From Ottelia alismoides (Eukaryota > Streptophyta > Magnoliopsida > Alismatales > Hydrocharitaceae): a DNA stretch of 64,000 nucleotides. Positions 10,601 through 22,560 of this stretch are shown in pieces. The notes beneath the pieces were generated by a model, which worked only from the letters and a program-made list of their open reading frames with translations, searched no databases and was not told where the DNA came from. Position numbers and translations under genes: made by a program. Each line of letters opens with the position of its first letter. The stretch's first letter is position 1. Location: assembly GCA_037367405.1 (NCBI GenBank), contig JAZKJV010001865.1, forward strand, positions 1,178,001 to 1,242,000, in the 5' to 3' direction.

Positions 10601-12951
10601 ATCCATATGTTTATCTTGATCCTATGACCGTTGATGTTGCCCCTATTCATTTTGTATGACATGTGTTCCTTGACTCACATCACCTACATTTCATACATTT
10701 TCACTTCCACTCCACAACTGTATACATCTATATTGTCTATATCATTCATTTATTTTGTTTAATACACCAGAACGAACTTATGATTTTGCTATACTTATGA
10801 TGCACTTTACCCTAAGTATAGGTGGTATTAAACCTATGATTATCCATTTTTCTATTACTTCCATTTTTGTCTCATATACGAAGGGATATTTTACCCTAAT
10901 TATATGTGAGGTAATATCTGTACATTCTAATTCTCAGTTTTCCCCTTTTTGTGTACAGTCTTCTACACTTAGGATTACTTGATACTAATTATAGGGGGGA
11001 TCATCAACTTCTATTGACTTTATTCTTAATTGTTTTTAGTCTTTGTAGTATAGGAATCTTTTCCCTTTTCTATACTAAACACGACTTATGTCTTCCTTCA
11101 CTGGTCCCTGATCACTCTTAGGACATCGTACGAGCTAAGTATAGAGGGGTGTCGTATACATTGTATATATACTGTAGCCATAACTCATACTTTATGTATG
11201 TTAATAATATGGTTATTAAAAATAGGAAAAAATTTTCCAAAATGCTTTGTGAAAATTATTTGTAAAAACTTTGGCAAAAATTATTTTTGTTAAAATTTTG
11301 TAAAATGTTTGTAATTTTTTTTGGAAAAATATTTATAAAGTATTTTTTGTATAAAAATTAGGTATACTATACAAAATTCTTGAAATTTGTGTGAAAAATA
11401 AAATATCAATGAAAAATATTGTATAATTGTTTATAGATGTTTCTAAAATAGTTTTGAAAATATTTTGAAAAATATTTGCGAAATTGTTTTTCACATGGGA
11501 AATAACTTATGGGGTATGAAAACCACTTTTATATATGTACACTAAAATCCACAATCTACCCTAAATTCGTTGTACATAAACACACGTAATAAAGCCGGAT
11601 TAAAATCCATCCGTATATATAAACCTGTAACACAAGCCCATTTGTAAATATGTATACATCCTTGTAAAAACTTTTCTTTCTTTTTTTTTTCAAAAATACC
11701 TAAAAATTTGAAAAATAAAATATCCATAAAAATTTGCATAGTTTGAAAAATTCATACCAAAAAGAGTTTTTATAAATACTTGCATGTGCATTCTTCACAA
11801 TCATGGTTGACATTAAAACTAATATGGAATAAAATTAAAGAATGGAGCTTAGTTAAGATCTTAATCCACTTAACTTCAGAGGAACTTATAGGATTTGGGG
11901 TTAATACTTTTTAGGTCCATAGCCACTTAATTATTTGAGTCCACTAGGCTATGTTTGCATGTCATCTTGATTAGCCTAAGGAGAACATTTAACAACACAC
12001 TCATGACTCTCAGAGACAATGGCTTGACTTGGACATGCACCTTACACGTAGCTCAACACAGATGAGTTGGTGAGGAGGCAGAATCCTTTGGCTTGGAGTA
12101 GGATACGGGGGTTGTGCTGCTAGCAGGATCCTCCCATCCTCCTCTAGGGAGGGATGTGCACCTGAACCCGGTCTAGTATCATTAAGGTCTAATTACAGGA
12201 TGTTGTGGGTTTCAATAAAGCTTTAAAAGAGGGGATAGTCTATTGTCTCAAGAAGAAAAACCCATTTTGTACATGCTACACCTTGTAGATATGTTGTAAA
12301 TATGTCATACAAATGTGCAAAAATACAAAAACTCCATAAAATGGGACATGCCTGATTGAAAATAAAATGCATGTCTGTGTGTATATAGTTGAATAAGCAA
12401 AACTTATGTATTCCACTATCTCATCTCAAGGAAGCTTGCAGTTGGAAATTAGCTACACTTGTTACGCTCTAAGGGACATGTGACTACACTGGCCATGGTC
12501 CGTTATATCCTTTTCCCCTCTTCTTGAGCTGGTTGTACTTGAACTTAGAAGAGAATACCCCACACCTCGAGGAAAGAGTTGCTAGACAGGGGGATTATAG
12601 TTACCTTGTTGAGGGAGGATGTTTCTTTGCCATTTCTGAGGTGGGGAGCTACATATCACTTCTACAGTACAAGGAAAGATTCATAGTCATTAGAGTTTGC
12701 ATATGTAGACTTGTTTTGACCTTGTTGTTAAGAAGACCTAAGCATAGAACTATGGAACTTGAAGGATGGTAAGTCTTAAACCTGTTTCCAATAAGGTTAT
12801 GCCAAATTAATAATCCAAAGGTCTGACCGAGCTCCATACTGCAATTTTATGAAGATAAGTTTAATAATCAATTTTGATTTTTTGTTTTTATTTTCTTTTA
12901 ATATCACTTCTTCATCAAATAAGTGTTTGCTAAGGAACAAGCAAAGTTAAA
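10600..12951 (+). mobile_element. 3' non-coding region of gypsy element U
   Basis: AT-rich, with no frame I can recognise and no envelope-like gene. It holds PPT-like runs (TATAGGGGGGAT at about 10990; CTAAGTATAGAGGGGTGTCG at about 11135). The last part, 12660-12950, is shared with the tail of element Z at about 36266-36530 (common core AGATTCATAGTCATTAGA, ACTATGGAACTT-like, CCAATAAGGTTATGCC-like), which shows that it belongs to this element family. Confidence 0.7.
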
Positions 12952-12962
12952 ATATAGGGGGA
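12952..12962 (+). other. Polypurine tract of gypsy element U
   Basis: ATATAGGGGGA directly precedes the LTR start at 12963. The preceding GGAACAAGCAAAGTTAA resembles the pre-PPT sequence of Z and X (GACGAGTAAGGTTTAAGTAC on the minus strand near 36280). Confidence 0.75.
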
Positions 12963-15900
12963 TAATGAATCTATTATTCTCATTCTTTATTATTTTATTT
13001 TAGCTTTATCTTTTAGCAAAAAACATCTATAAATGTGCGTAAATACAATAAAATATCATTGTGCATATCCTTGTTAATATTACGTAATTAGTACCTATTT
13101 TCTAAAAATAAAAGAATAAATATGAAAAGAAAAAGAAAAGAAGGATGTAATTATGTAATAAGTACAGACTGACCCAGACCTTTAGAGAAGGTCAATTATT
13201 ACCCCGATCGACAAGGAATAAAGTAGGGGGAGATAGGGTCCTTGTATATTCATCAATATGCACTATATGTATATAGCATTCATATATTTTATTCATCAAT
13301 AAAAATACCTCAAAACAAATTATTTTCCCAATAATATTTGCACATAAAATGAAGTCTTGATAATAAAAATACTTGTAAAATAAATTGATGTACATACTAC
13401 AAATAACACCACTTATAAAAATCCACACAACAAGTGCTTGAAAGATAAGTTCCGGCTCCATATGAACTCAAATTTTTCCAAAATCACTTTATTGGATTCT
13501 AAATTAAATTATTTGTCAAATGAGGGTGGTTCCATAAAATTTGGAGTTATGAGGTAAAATTTGGCTTTTTGGGTGCATTGTATAGTTATGTGATACCTAT
13601 ACTTGTAAATGTGTATATTTAAAAATTTTAATTCATAATTTGTGTATATAGTAGTTTAAACACTTGTACATACTCCTAATAATAAAATAAAAATAAAAAT
13701 AATAAAAAAATAAAATAAAACAAAAATAAAATCATAAGTTCATTGCGTAAAAGCCACACTTGTGTATATTGTATACAAAACCTATTTGTTTTACTTCTAT
13801 TTAATTTGTAAACATCAAATAAAAATCATCTCATGATCCTTAAATTATTTTGTAAATATATAAAATATAAAATAAAGGATATTTGTGTAAAAATATCAAA
13901 ATAAAATTAAAGATTAAAATATATAGGTATATTGTACCTATACAAAGTACCTATATTGTATATAATATATATTTAATTTCATAAAATTTATTAAAAATCA
14001 CAAAAAATAGTTTGAAAAAATAAACAATATTCATTTTAACCCTTTTTTTTTTAAATTCATTTACTATTTTATTTTCATTACTCTTTGATTTTCATTTCGA
14101 TTTTTTTTATTGGTCAACATGGGTCTGTTGACCGAGGTCAACCCTCCATCTTTAAAGGTCAGACCCAGTTGGGCTACGTCAGAATAATTTTCTCCCATTT
14201 TCGTAGCCCGGGTCCGACCATCTTTTTCCCTGATTTCTGCGCAAAAGCCTTCTCCTAGGATCTGTGATCCTTGCGGATCCCTAAGAGGAGCTGGATCGTC
14301 CTAGAGTTTCGTACTTCCCTTCGATTCTTCTAGACCCTGGAATCCCCTATAAGTAGTAGCCTCCACCACCCTTATCGATTAGCTCATCCCTCACCGCCTC
14401 ATTCATCTTTAGCCACCTTCAAGATCATGACAAGATCTTCAGAGACCCTTTTTGAGCGAGTTTTGGTGGCCTATTTTCCGCAACTCATACGTGGCCGGAG
14501 CAGCTCCGCCGCTTGCAGCCTCCTCCGTCTTTCGCATCGGAGTCGAGGCCAGGACCTCGGCTTCCCCTCCGCAGCACTTCACCAATCACCATAGGAGCTT
14601 CAGGTAGACTTTCGTTCATCTATATTTCATGTTCCACCACGATTTATCCATTAGCTCATCCATCGCTTTATCAGCTCCGACTAGCAGGTCGAAGCCCCAT
14701 ATAACCCATCCATCTGCTTCGTTCGCATCTCGCGCTCATCCTCCATCACTCAATACTTTAACCCCTCTAGATCATGCTCACTGGAGCCTGATTAGGATCA
14801 GTTTCCTCCTTCGTCTTCACCAGAAACCAACTTGTTATTCCTATGTAACTTCCTTCATTTTTATATGCAATAACTAGATCAGAGCTATGCCCCCGAGTCC
14901 CATCATCCTTTGCAGGTACTTTTATGTGCTAGTGTGTTAAACCCGAGCTTCATTCGAGGTGGCGGAGCAGTTCCAGGTGGTAGAGCACCACCACGACCAT
15001 CCTTCCATACATCGGCCCATCTGAGGACACTAGTCTACGCGGAACATCTTCACGAAGGAGTAGGAACTTACAACGAGCTCATCAGATCAGTAGATCGTTG
15101 TACATTCCCGATTGAAGCTCACCGGAGCTTTATTCTTCCTGCACCTTCCCTTATCGTTTGATCTAGAGACGGAGATCCAGATTTGATATGAGCCTCTGAT
15201 GGTGCTGGAATCAGATCTGGATCCCAATATGTGTCGTATGTTCGAGCCAACCTTACAGACTGTTAGATCTGACCTAGCCTGGATGATCTTAGTGCACATC
15301 CCATGCATTGTCTGACCGTTAGATGAGCTTTGCAGAAGTCCATCAGAGCCGTCATACCTCCACACGCCTGTCATGTGCTTCCCATGGGTATATTTCCTTT
15401 TTACCCTTCACTTTGCTTTATTTCGTCTTCGTCAAATAAATGTAATCTTTAGTTAAAAACTTTTGCATTAAAGACCCTATAGTTTTGTTAGTTGCACTTT
15501 AGTCCATCTGAGTTATAGTCACATGTAGCTTCATGGATTGTTTGGTATATTTTCATGTTTGATCTCATGCTTTGAATTGGTTATGGAATGAAGTAAAAGT
15601 TTTGATATTTGCACATATACCTATGTGCATCCGGTTTCACGTGCGGCTCATGATTTCTCTAGATAAAATGCATAGTAGCCATTGGACTTTGAATATTTGT
15701 TATTCACTAGGCCCCAAAACTTAAAGTATTTGCAGACTGGTCCTCATGCACTGTTTTAAATTATATTTCATTAATTGCAATAAATAGTTAATGAACTCCA
15801 AAAATTACCTAAAAATTACTCGTTGCTATTGTTTGCATGGTGTATTTGTGGTAATTTTTTCTTCTTAATTATTGTTCATTTTCTATTATTAAAATTTTGA

Positions 15901-16756
15901 AAACATTCGAAAGAGACATTATTTATAATAGAAATTTCATAAAAATTTGAAAAATCCCTTAAAAATTCCATAAAAATTTTTGTAGTTGTCTTTTTATCAC
16001 CTTTAGTCTTCAGCATCAATTTGGTTGAAATATACCTTATAAAAAACCAAAAACTTTGTAAAATACTCAAAAACATATAAAAATTTTATAAATTTAACAA
16101 AAAATTCAAAAATTTCATTTTAAGTTCCCGTTTGTCGATATTTCTTCACATTTTTTTAATACAAATCACGTTCAGGTGTTTTGAGCATTTTATCTATTTT
16201 TAAATTGAAAAATACACCTAGTTGTGCATTGTTTGTTTATTTCATCGCTTTTTTATTTTTAGAAAATCATAAAAACATTTGAAAATTCTCCAAAATTTTC
16301 CAAAAACACTATAAGATATTTAAAACCCGAAAATATTTTTACTTTATTTTTCTGAGCATTTTTTACATATTTGGAAATTGAAAAATCGAAAAATTGAAAT
16401 AGGAAATTAAAATCCTTAGATTTTCAAATTGACTAATTAGTGTTTAATTATGCTCCTTGAGATCGATCCCAGTCGCTATACCAGCTTACTAAAAAAAAGA
16501 AAAACCTCTCATTTTCTCTACTTGATTTATTAGTTATTTGAATAATTTTCTCGTTAATTGCACTGATTGATTGGGGTCACAACGACAGCTTAATTTTACA
16601 CTTAACCATAGTTGGCCACTGCAGTTATCGGTGTTGTATGGCGTAGGATGTGGCCTTGGTCAAAATGTGCTTCTCTGTATGTGATCTCTTCTTCCACATG
16701 TGGTACACCTATTCTTCAACTATTGCTTGAGTGTAGGAAAGTAATCCAAGGCATCA
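12963..16756 (+). mobile_element. 3' LTR of gypsy element U
   Basis: Starts TAATGAATC; its relatives start TGATGAATC, so the terminal G has probably mutated. It ends near GCATCA at 16756. The end was chosen because the V RT sequence resumes there and because the length (3,794 bp) then matches the related LTR of V (3,771 bp). It shares with the T LTRs the block ACTGACCC...AGAAGGTCAA...CGACAAGGAATAAAGTA (about 13168-13225). A GC-richer middle (about 14100-15380) contains a TATA box and leader. Small ORFs in it (14513-15161) have no recognisable product. Confidence 0.72.
14346..14355 (+). promoter_or_regulatory. Putative TATA box in the U LTR
   Basis: CCCTATAAGTAG at the junction between the GC-rich upstream part and a leader with CCACC-type sequence; its position in the LTR is like that of the TATA boxes in the copia and W LTRs. 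Confidence 0.45.
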
Positions 16757-17345
16757 TGGAGCCGGATCCAAAGGGCATTCATATAAAGTCATAGGTGTCA
16801 AAAGGACAAGTAAAAGTAGTTTTCTCCTGATCCTCATAAGCGATTGCATATTTGTTACATCACGAGTACCCATCCAAGCAACAAAAGAACTCCTTCCTTG
16901 CCATCCTCTCAATAATCTAATCAATAAAGGGCAGTGGAAATTGATCTTTCTTGGTAGCTAAATTCTAACGTCGGTAATCTACACAGACATGCCATGAAGT
17001 GGGTACATGGGTTAGAATCTTGTCACCACGACCATTCGTCATGATAGTAATCGTGCATTTCTTCGGGACCGCATGCAATAGGCTAAGCCACTTGGAATAG
17101 AAAATGGGTTAAATAAATCCACCATCACACCATTTCCTGATCTTACGGGTTGGTTTGTTGTCATCCTCTAAGTAGATATGATGCGAGCACAAAGCTAAAG
17201 TAATCCCATGGAGATCTGAAATATTCCAGCCTATGGCCTTACAGTTTCTCTCGAGAACCTCTAGCAAGAGAGATTCTTGATCTTCGGTCAATTGTGAATT
17301 GATGATGATAAAAAACATAAGGAAAAACTTTGAGCTCATGTGCGG
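16757..17345 (-). pseudogene. Reverse transcriptase remnant (N-terminal part) of gypsy element V
   Basis: On the minus strand from 17345 down: LTEDQESLLLEVLERNCKAI and GWNISDLHGITLALCSHHIY, the standard start of a Tat/Athila-type RT. This is followed by FFCCLDGYS near 16870 and EDQEKTTFTCPFDTY near 16810. It stops inside the MPFG motif, at 16757, where the LTR of element U begins. The missing RT/RNase H/integrase part would lie left of U, outside the window, if U inserted here. The five bases TGGAG at 16757-16761 would then be U's target duplication. Several stops are present. Confidence 0.85.
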
Positions 17346-18010
17346 TATGAATCATCTCTACAACAACCCCCTGCAATTGTACTCGTTGAAGGTGGATGAT
17401 ATGTACTATGTAAATGGTCCACCGTGGCTAGTGTAGGCTCAGCAAGTAATGTCTCAAAAAGATTGGCAATAAATAATCTATGCACAGAAGTTGGTGGCCC
17501 ATGAGGTTGCTCAAAGACCTTAGAAAGCTCAGCAGGAGGTATATCATTAGTAATCTTAGAAGAAAGTATCTCAGGTATGTCACAATATACCTCCGAAAGT
17601 AACTCAGACTGATCGTTAGAAAACAACTCAAATAATCCATCAGCTGACAATCATACTAATCAACAGGGGGCTAATATCGATTGTGATTTCTAGATATTCC
17701 TTCTGGGAAAGGAATTTCTAGTTGTCCATGAAATCTGTGAAAAGATTTGTCTCTCGAAATTCAATAAGAAAATCGTAGTCCTCTGAATTAGTTGTAATTA
17801 TCTCTCTCATCTATTTCTGCTAGTGGAAGTGATGGCTTCGGATCTATGATCATCTCTATATTAACGTTCTCACTATGGTTATCTCTTTAGTACTCTAATC
17901 AACTAGCACCTTGGTCGTTCAATGGAATGGTCGACCAAGTATGATTGGGGTATGGAGTAACGGTGTAGAGGTCCTATATCCATAACAACAAAATCAATTG
18001 GGATTCTCAT
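17346..18010 (-). pseudogene. Protease-RT linker of gypsy element V
   Basis: Minus-strand frames (for example 17650-17336, with LSSKITNDIPPAELSKVFEQ) carry no catalytic motif. They occupy the spacer between the protease and RT of the polyprotein. The sequence is low in recognisable features and broken. Confidence 0.5.
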
Positions 18011-18013
18011 TAC

Positions 18014-18337
18014 TCACACTGTTATGATAATGTCCTCAAGAATATCCCTCAGCCTCTTGATCGATCTATTAGAAAACTGAAGGATCATCCTGGGGGATCT
18101 AAGAGGCCCCAACCCAAATTCAGTGAGTAGTGAGGATGGCATGAGATTAATGGAGGATCCACTATCAATTAGAGTGCGATCAAACTCTTGATATAATAGA
18201 TGGAAATAGATGTGAGGTGCTCCCTTATCTTTCTTTTTATGCAGGAGATTACTGATGGCATGAACTGTTGCCATGGTTAAGATGTGTTTTTCTAGTTCTT
18301 TCGTCAATTCTGCCTTCATTGACACTTTTGAGTACAT
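18014..18337 (-). pseudogene. Aspartic protease domain of gypsy element V
   Basis: A 107-codon open stretch contains FDRTLIDSGSSINLMPSSLL with an intact DSG active site (Asp codon at about 18164-18166), followed by FGLGPLRSPRMILQFSNRS. The upstream part (KKDKGAPHIYFHLLYQ) is the usual lead-in. This is the best preserved protease in the window; those of U and X have lost the catalytic Asp. It ends at a stop before the rest of the domain, so the polyprotein is still broken. Confidence 0.85.
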
Positions 18338-18449
18338 GTTTCTTTCATTCCCTTTTTAACTGTGGGCATGTACTCCATGGCCTTAAGGAGTGGCATCTCT
18401 AAGAATATGTTCTGATGTATCTCTACCATTCTGGGATCAGATAGTGATG

Positions 18450-20700
18450 TTATTAATTTTTGGATTTTCGAGTTTTATTCGAAGTTGAAGGAAATGGAAC
18501 AAAATCAGGAACATCAAATTTCTCATTTCTCTTATTTAAAATAGAGTCATCATGTACATGTAGACTACCAGAATCAGTCCATAAAATGTTATCCAATATA
18601 GGAGTAGAAGAAGAAAAATGAAATACTAGACAGGTAGCTTCGTCTATTTTTGTAGAAGAAGACTCCACGACAGGTGTGTTCTCCTTCAAGGGTGGGTGGG
18701 TCATGAGCTACATTCTCCTTACGTCTTAAATTACTGGGATTGGCTTTGAACTGGGCTGGAATCAATGTCTTCATGGTCGTCATGTCGCCAACCATCTAAG
18801 TAAAATCATTCATATTCTTCATCAAGAGTGCAAGATGATCAAATGTGGGATTCACCAAAGGTGCCTCTGGAAGCTCAACAACCAGCTATCGCTAAGAATG
18901 GTACTATGGAGGATGCTGGTACCCATAATGTAACTGATAATAAGGAGGCCAAGGGTACAAAAACTTTGTAGATTGTTGTTGATAATAGGGTTGATAAGGA
19001 TATGCAAGCTACATCTATTGTTGTCCATGTCTCCAATTTTGAAAGTGTCGTGGAGACAAAAAGTGAGGCTATGGCTGCTGGTGCTATTGGTGTGGTATCC
19101 CTCCATGGAAATGGTGGACGAGCCTTTGACTTGGCCGCGAACCCAACTGCCCTTGCCCTGACGAACGGGGCTAGCTACACTCTCGGTCGAACCAAATGCC
19201 ATTCTCATTATGAATGAGAGGTGGAGGTGGAGATTGCTTCTTAGGACTATAAAGAGGCTCCCAGTGGTATGGTACAATGCATGATGAAGGTGACTATTGT
19301 GGCACATGATCTGGGGTCTAATGTACTAAATGTGTTGAACCGTGGATAGTGCTTCGGTACACTGCTATGCTGAAGTCGTGGAAGAAGTATGCTCATGAGT
19401 AGAAGTGTCAGCTGCAGCACTCACATTCTGACATGCACTAATTGTACTGATATGAATCTTCAGATTCCTTGTGTTCTCATCCAGCTTATCCCATTAATCT
19501 ATCCTCTGCTAGATCACCTGTAGCTTTTCAAGCTCTTTGGATCCCTTTTCTATAATATCCACTTTGGATAGGTGATTTCTTATGATGGTTAGATATGCAC
19601 TGTCCACCCTATCCACATCATGTAATGCCATCATGTTGACAACCTTTTGGGGTATTGAATGAGAAGTAACAAGATGCTTCTTAAAAGTGCATGAACAAGA
19701 AATTGTTGCCAATATCTCTGCCATCTCCTCATAAATCTGATAAAGGACATCCTCATCCTTATTAAAGTGGGACCCTCACAAGCGGTATCTACCAGTTTCT
19801 GATTTTCAATGCTCAAAACCCCAAAGAAATTTTGCACAAGGCTCATCTTGGGTATATCGTGATGGGGGCACTTCTCTGTCAAGTCTTTACATCTTTCCTA
19901 CGCCTCGTGAATAGGCTCATGGGACATCTGGGAGAAGTATGCAATCAAGGACTGTATCTGTTTCAGTCCTCCTAGGTGATAATACTTGCTCAAAAATGCA
20001 GATCTCAATTAATCCCAGGACATGACAACCTTCCCTAAATAATATATCCAATATAAAGCCTTATCCATAAGGCTAAACGGAAAAGCTGTCATATTTACCA
20101 TCTCTAACAAAATGTTAGGTTAGTGTATAGTGCCACATTTACAGTCAAACTACTGGAGGTGTACATAAGTTTCTTCATTAATGTGACGGTAAAATATTGG
20201 GAGTAAAGGTAAAATTGTAGGATTCTACTCAAAATGCCAATGAATCGTAGTTATCTGAATCCGTGTATTGGTTTTTCCTGCACATAGATTATAGACATCC
20301 TTAATTGTAAGCTTAGACACTGGCTCTGGTGGCTTACCTACCCCATTTCCACCTCCATTCAGCTTCTCCCCCTCCTCTCGCCTATTTTGTATATCGTTCC
20401 ACATCTCAAAAATCATATCTCTCAATCCAGCCTGAATGCCACTTGTTCAATCAACTGACAATGTATGGCCTGAATAGAAGATAATATCATATTGTTGATC
20501 TCATTCTGTTCTTCCATGGTACTCTTGACCTTCGGTGGTATCAAGTGCACTGACTCTACCTCTGAAATTGTATACGGTACTTTATTAGTCCTCAAAAATG
20601 GTGGAGTATCAAATAATAGTTGGAGATTAGAGTCAATGTCAAACAACAGATTTATTGATGAGAGGATGGGCGATGTGGAGAAAGAGGGATATTTAGAAAA
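18450..20700 (-). pseudogene. Gag remnant of gypsy element V
   Basis: The capsid part is readable at about 19600-19900 (TEKCPHHDIPKMSLVQNFFG, then ENQKLVDTACEGPTL), a hallmark of the retrotransposon gag family in Tat/Athila elements. A Tyr/Gln/Pro-rich spacer follows at about 18880-19040 (YPYQPYYQQQ; HYGYQHPP). Then comes LIPAQFKANPSNLRRK (about 18710-18760), which has a counterpart in U. The N-terminal part lies up to about 20650. Several frame changes and stops are present. No CCHC knuckle was found. Confidence 0.82.
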
Positions 20701-22540
20701 TGAGTTTTAATGAATAGAAGACAATCGAACTGGAGTGTAAAATGAGCTCACAAAGTCTGAACAAGAATTACTCCAATCTAACATTTTCGATGTCAATAGA
20801 AAAGATGTGAGAATGTGATGACAAGTTAAGAAGAAAGAAGGAAGAAAAAGGCAAGAAGTACGTGGAGGGATCTTTACACTACCAAACAAACACAATACAA
20901 ACCCCCGATTCACCAACTGAATACACGTAGATATTGTAAGAGTTCGGCCTTTTATCTTTTATATTTTATTCTTAGTGGATCTATAAGAAGTTACTTACCA
21001 AGCACAAAGGGTGAGTCAACGCTATCGCCCAACATACATTCTCAATCCTCCCCAATCAATGGAACTATCTTATCAGGTTGTTGGGTTGAATATCAAGCCC
21101 AATAAGGGAAAGGAGAATGAGCACACAAAAATGATTTTCTTACGTCTGAAGCAAGTGCTTGCATTTAAACCAAACACCACAGAGATGTGTATAGAAGCAT
21201 AGGGCACAAGTCCAGGGATTTAGGCTCTATCCTTATGGCTGCGTCCTCACCCACTCTGTCTGAAGATAAGTCCCTGTAATTAATGAGGGGGTTACTCTCC
21301 TCAAAATAATGATGACTTGTACTTACGTTTAGTTTTAGGGTTGAGTGAAAATTAACATTCCTTTATATCACAGGTAAGAAAAATAAAGTGAGGAGATCAG
21401 AAAAGTCGATGCAAAGGAAATCAATGATGCATGCACGAGAGAGAAATGTGTACCTTGCACCAACAGTCTACATGCAAAATGATTCTTGCATAAAAATAAA
21501 TACAAAAAATACACTAACCTAAATAATGCACGGGAAGCATCCTAAGCAATAACTTTTATTAGTGGGCAAGAACCAATCAATTTGACTACGTCTAATCCTA
21601 TCATCTAGTCTATAGGAACAAATATTCTTTTTAGGCTTTGAGCCTAATCGATTACCTAGCTCAGCTAAGGAAATAGAACATACTTCTAAGGGCTCAAGCA
21701 CATAAAACCGTGAAAAATAAATATAGATAAAAGTGATGGAAAGAAAAATCGGTGAGGCCCCCAAGTGCACTAACACTTGGTGAAACAAACCCCGTACACA
21801 CAAGGGTATATAATGGCCTTATAAAAAATGGAAAAAGTGGCAAGTGCCAAATGAAATTACAATTCCTTATAAGAATAATAGTGTAAATAAAATTCTAAAA
21901 AGAAAACAAATGTGCAAAATTCTACAAAATCTTCCAAGTCTTATGTTTCTTGCTCCTACGCTTTCATGCTGCTCGATGAAGAAATGTCTCGCCTGCGATT
22001 CGCTTGGGTGCATCGACGCTCCTAGGAATGTCGTATGTGTTCGTCGAGCTCTTGCAAGACAGAGAAAAGCAAAAGAGATGTTAGATCACAGTTATGAAAA
22101 TATGAGCAAAATAAGAAGAATAAAAGCAGACAATATAGACAAAATGTCAAACAAAGGCAAACAAGTGGATATTAGGCAAAATGAGAAGAGCAAGTAAAAG
22201 AGTCTCAATTGAATCCCTAAGTCCGATCTTGAGGAGCTTTTAGTGTCCGACAAATCAGAGCCTACAAGCATTTTGTATGCTCCCATACGGCATGCTAAAT
22301 TCGAAGTGAATGCTCACTCCTCAATAAGAGGAAATCCACATAATAATATATATACAAAATATAGATAAAAATAAAATGATAAGAGATAGGAAATAAAAGA
22401 CAGAAACGTATACAAGTGATAGAAAATATGAGAACGAAATAAGAAGAAGAAAAAGAAGACAAAAATAAAAGGAAAACAAACAGGTATGTACACCAAAGAA
22501 TAGTTGGTTATAGAGAAGACCTAGATACCCTCTTTGTGCC
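20701..22540 (-). mobile_element. 5' leader of gypsy element V
   Basis: Non-coding region between gag and the PBS, in minus orientation. Small ORFs on either strand have no recognisable product. The portion near the PBS (CTTTGTGCC at 22532-22540, read in reverse) fits the leader of the other elements. Confidence 0.6.
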
Positions 22541-22558
22541 TCCCCGACAATGATGCCA
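22541..22558 (-). other. Primer binding site of gypsy element V
   Basis: On the minus strand TGGCATCATTGTCGGGGA, two bases after the LTR end. It matches 14 of 18 bases of the complement of plant tRNA-Asp(GUC) (TGGCGCCGTTGCCGGGGA); every difference is C-to-T or G-to-A. Confidence 0.85.
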
Positions 22559-22560
22559 TT

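Noticed and set aside
10985..11000. A possible second 3' LTR start in U after TATAGGGGGGA
   Set aside because: No TGATGAATC-type start follows; the sequence goes on as 3' non-coding region to the true PPT at 12952.
16612..16794. 60-codon plus-strand frame
   Set aside because: It straddles the U LTR end and the V RT junction, so it cannot be a gene unit.
18852..19307. 151-codon open frame, minus strand
   Set aside because: The neighbouring frame over the same bases reads the Tyr/Gln/Pro-rich gag spacer of element V, so this one is a shifted shadow of gag.
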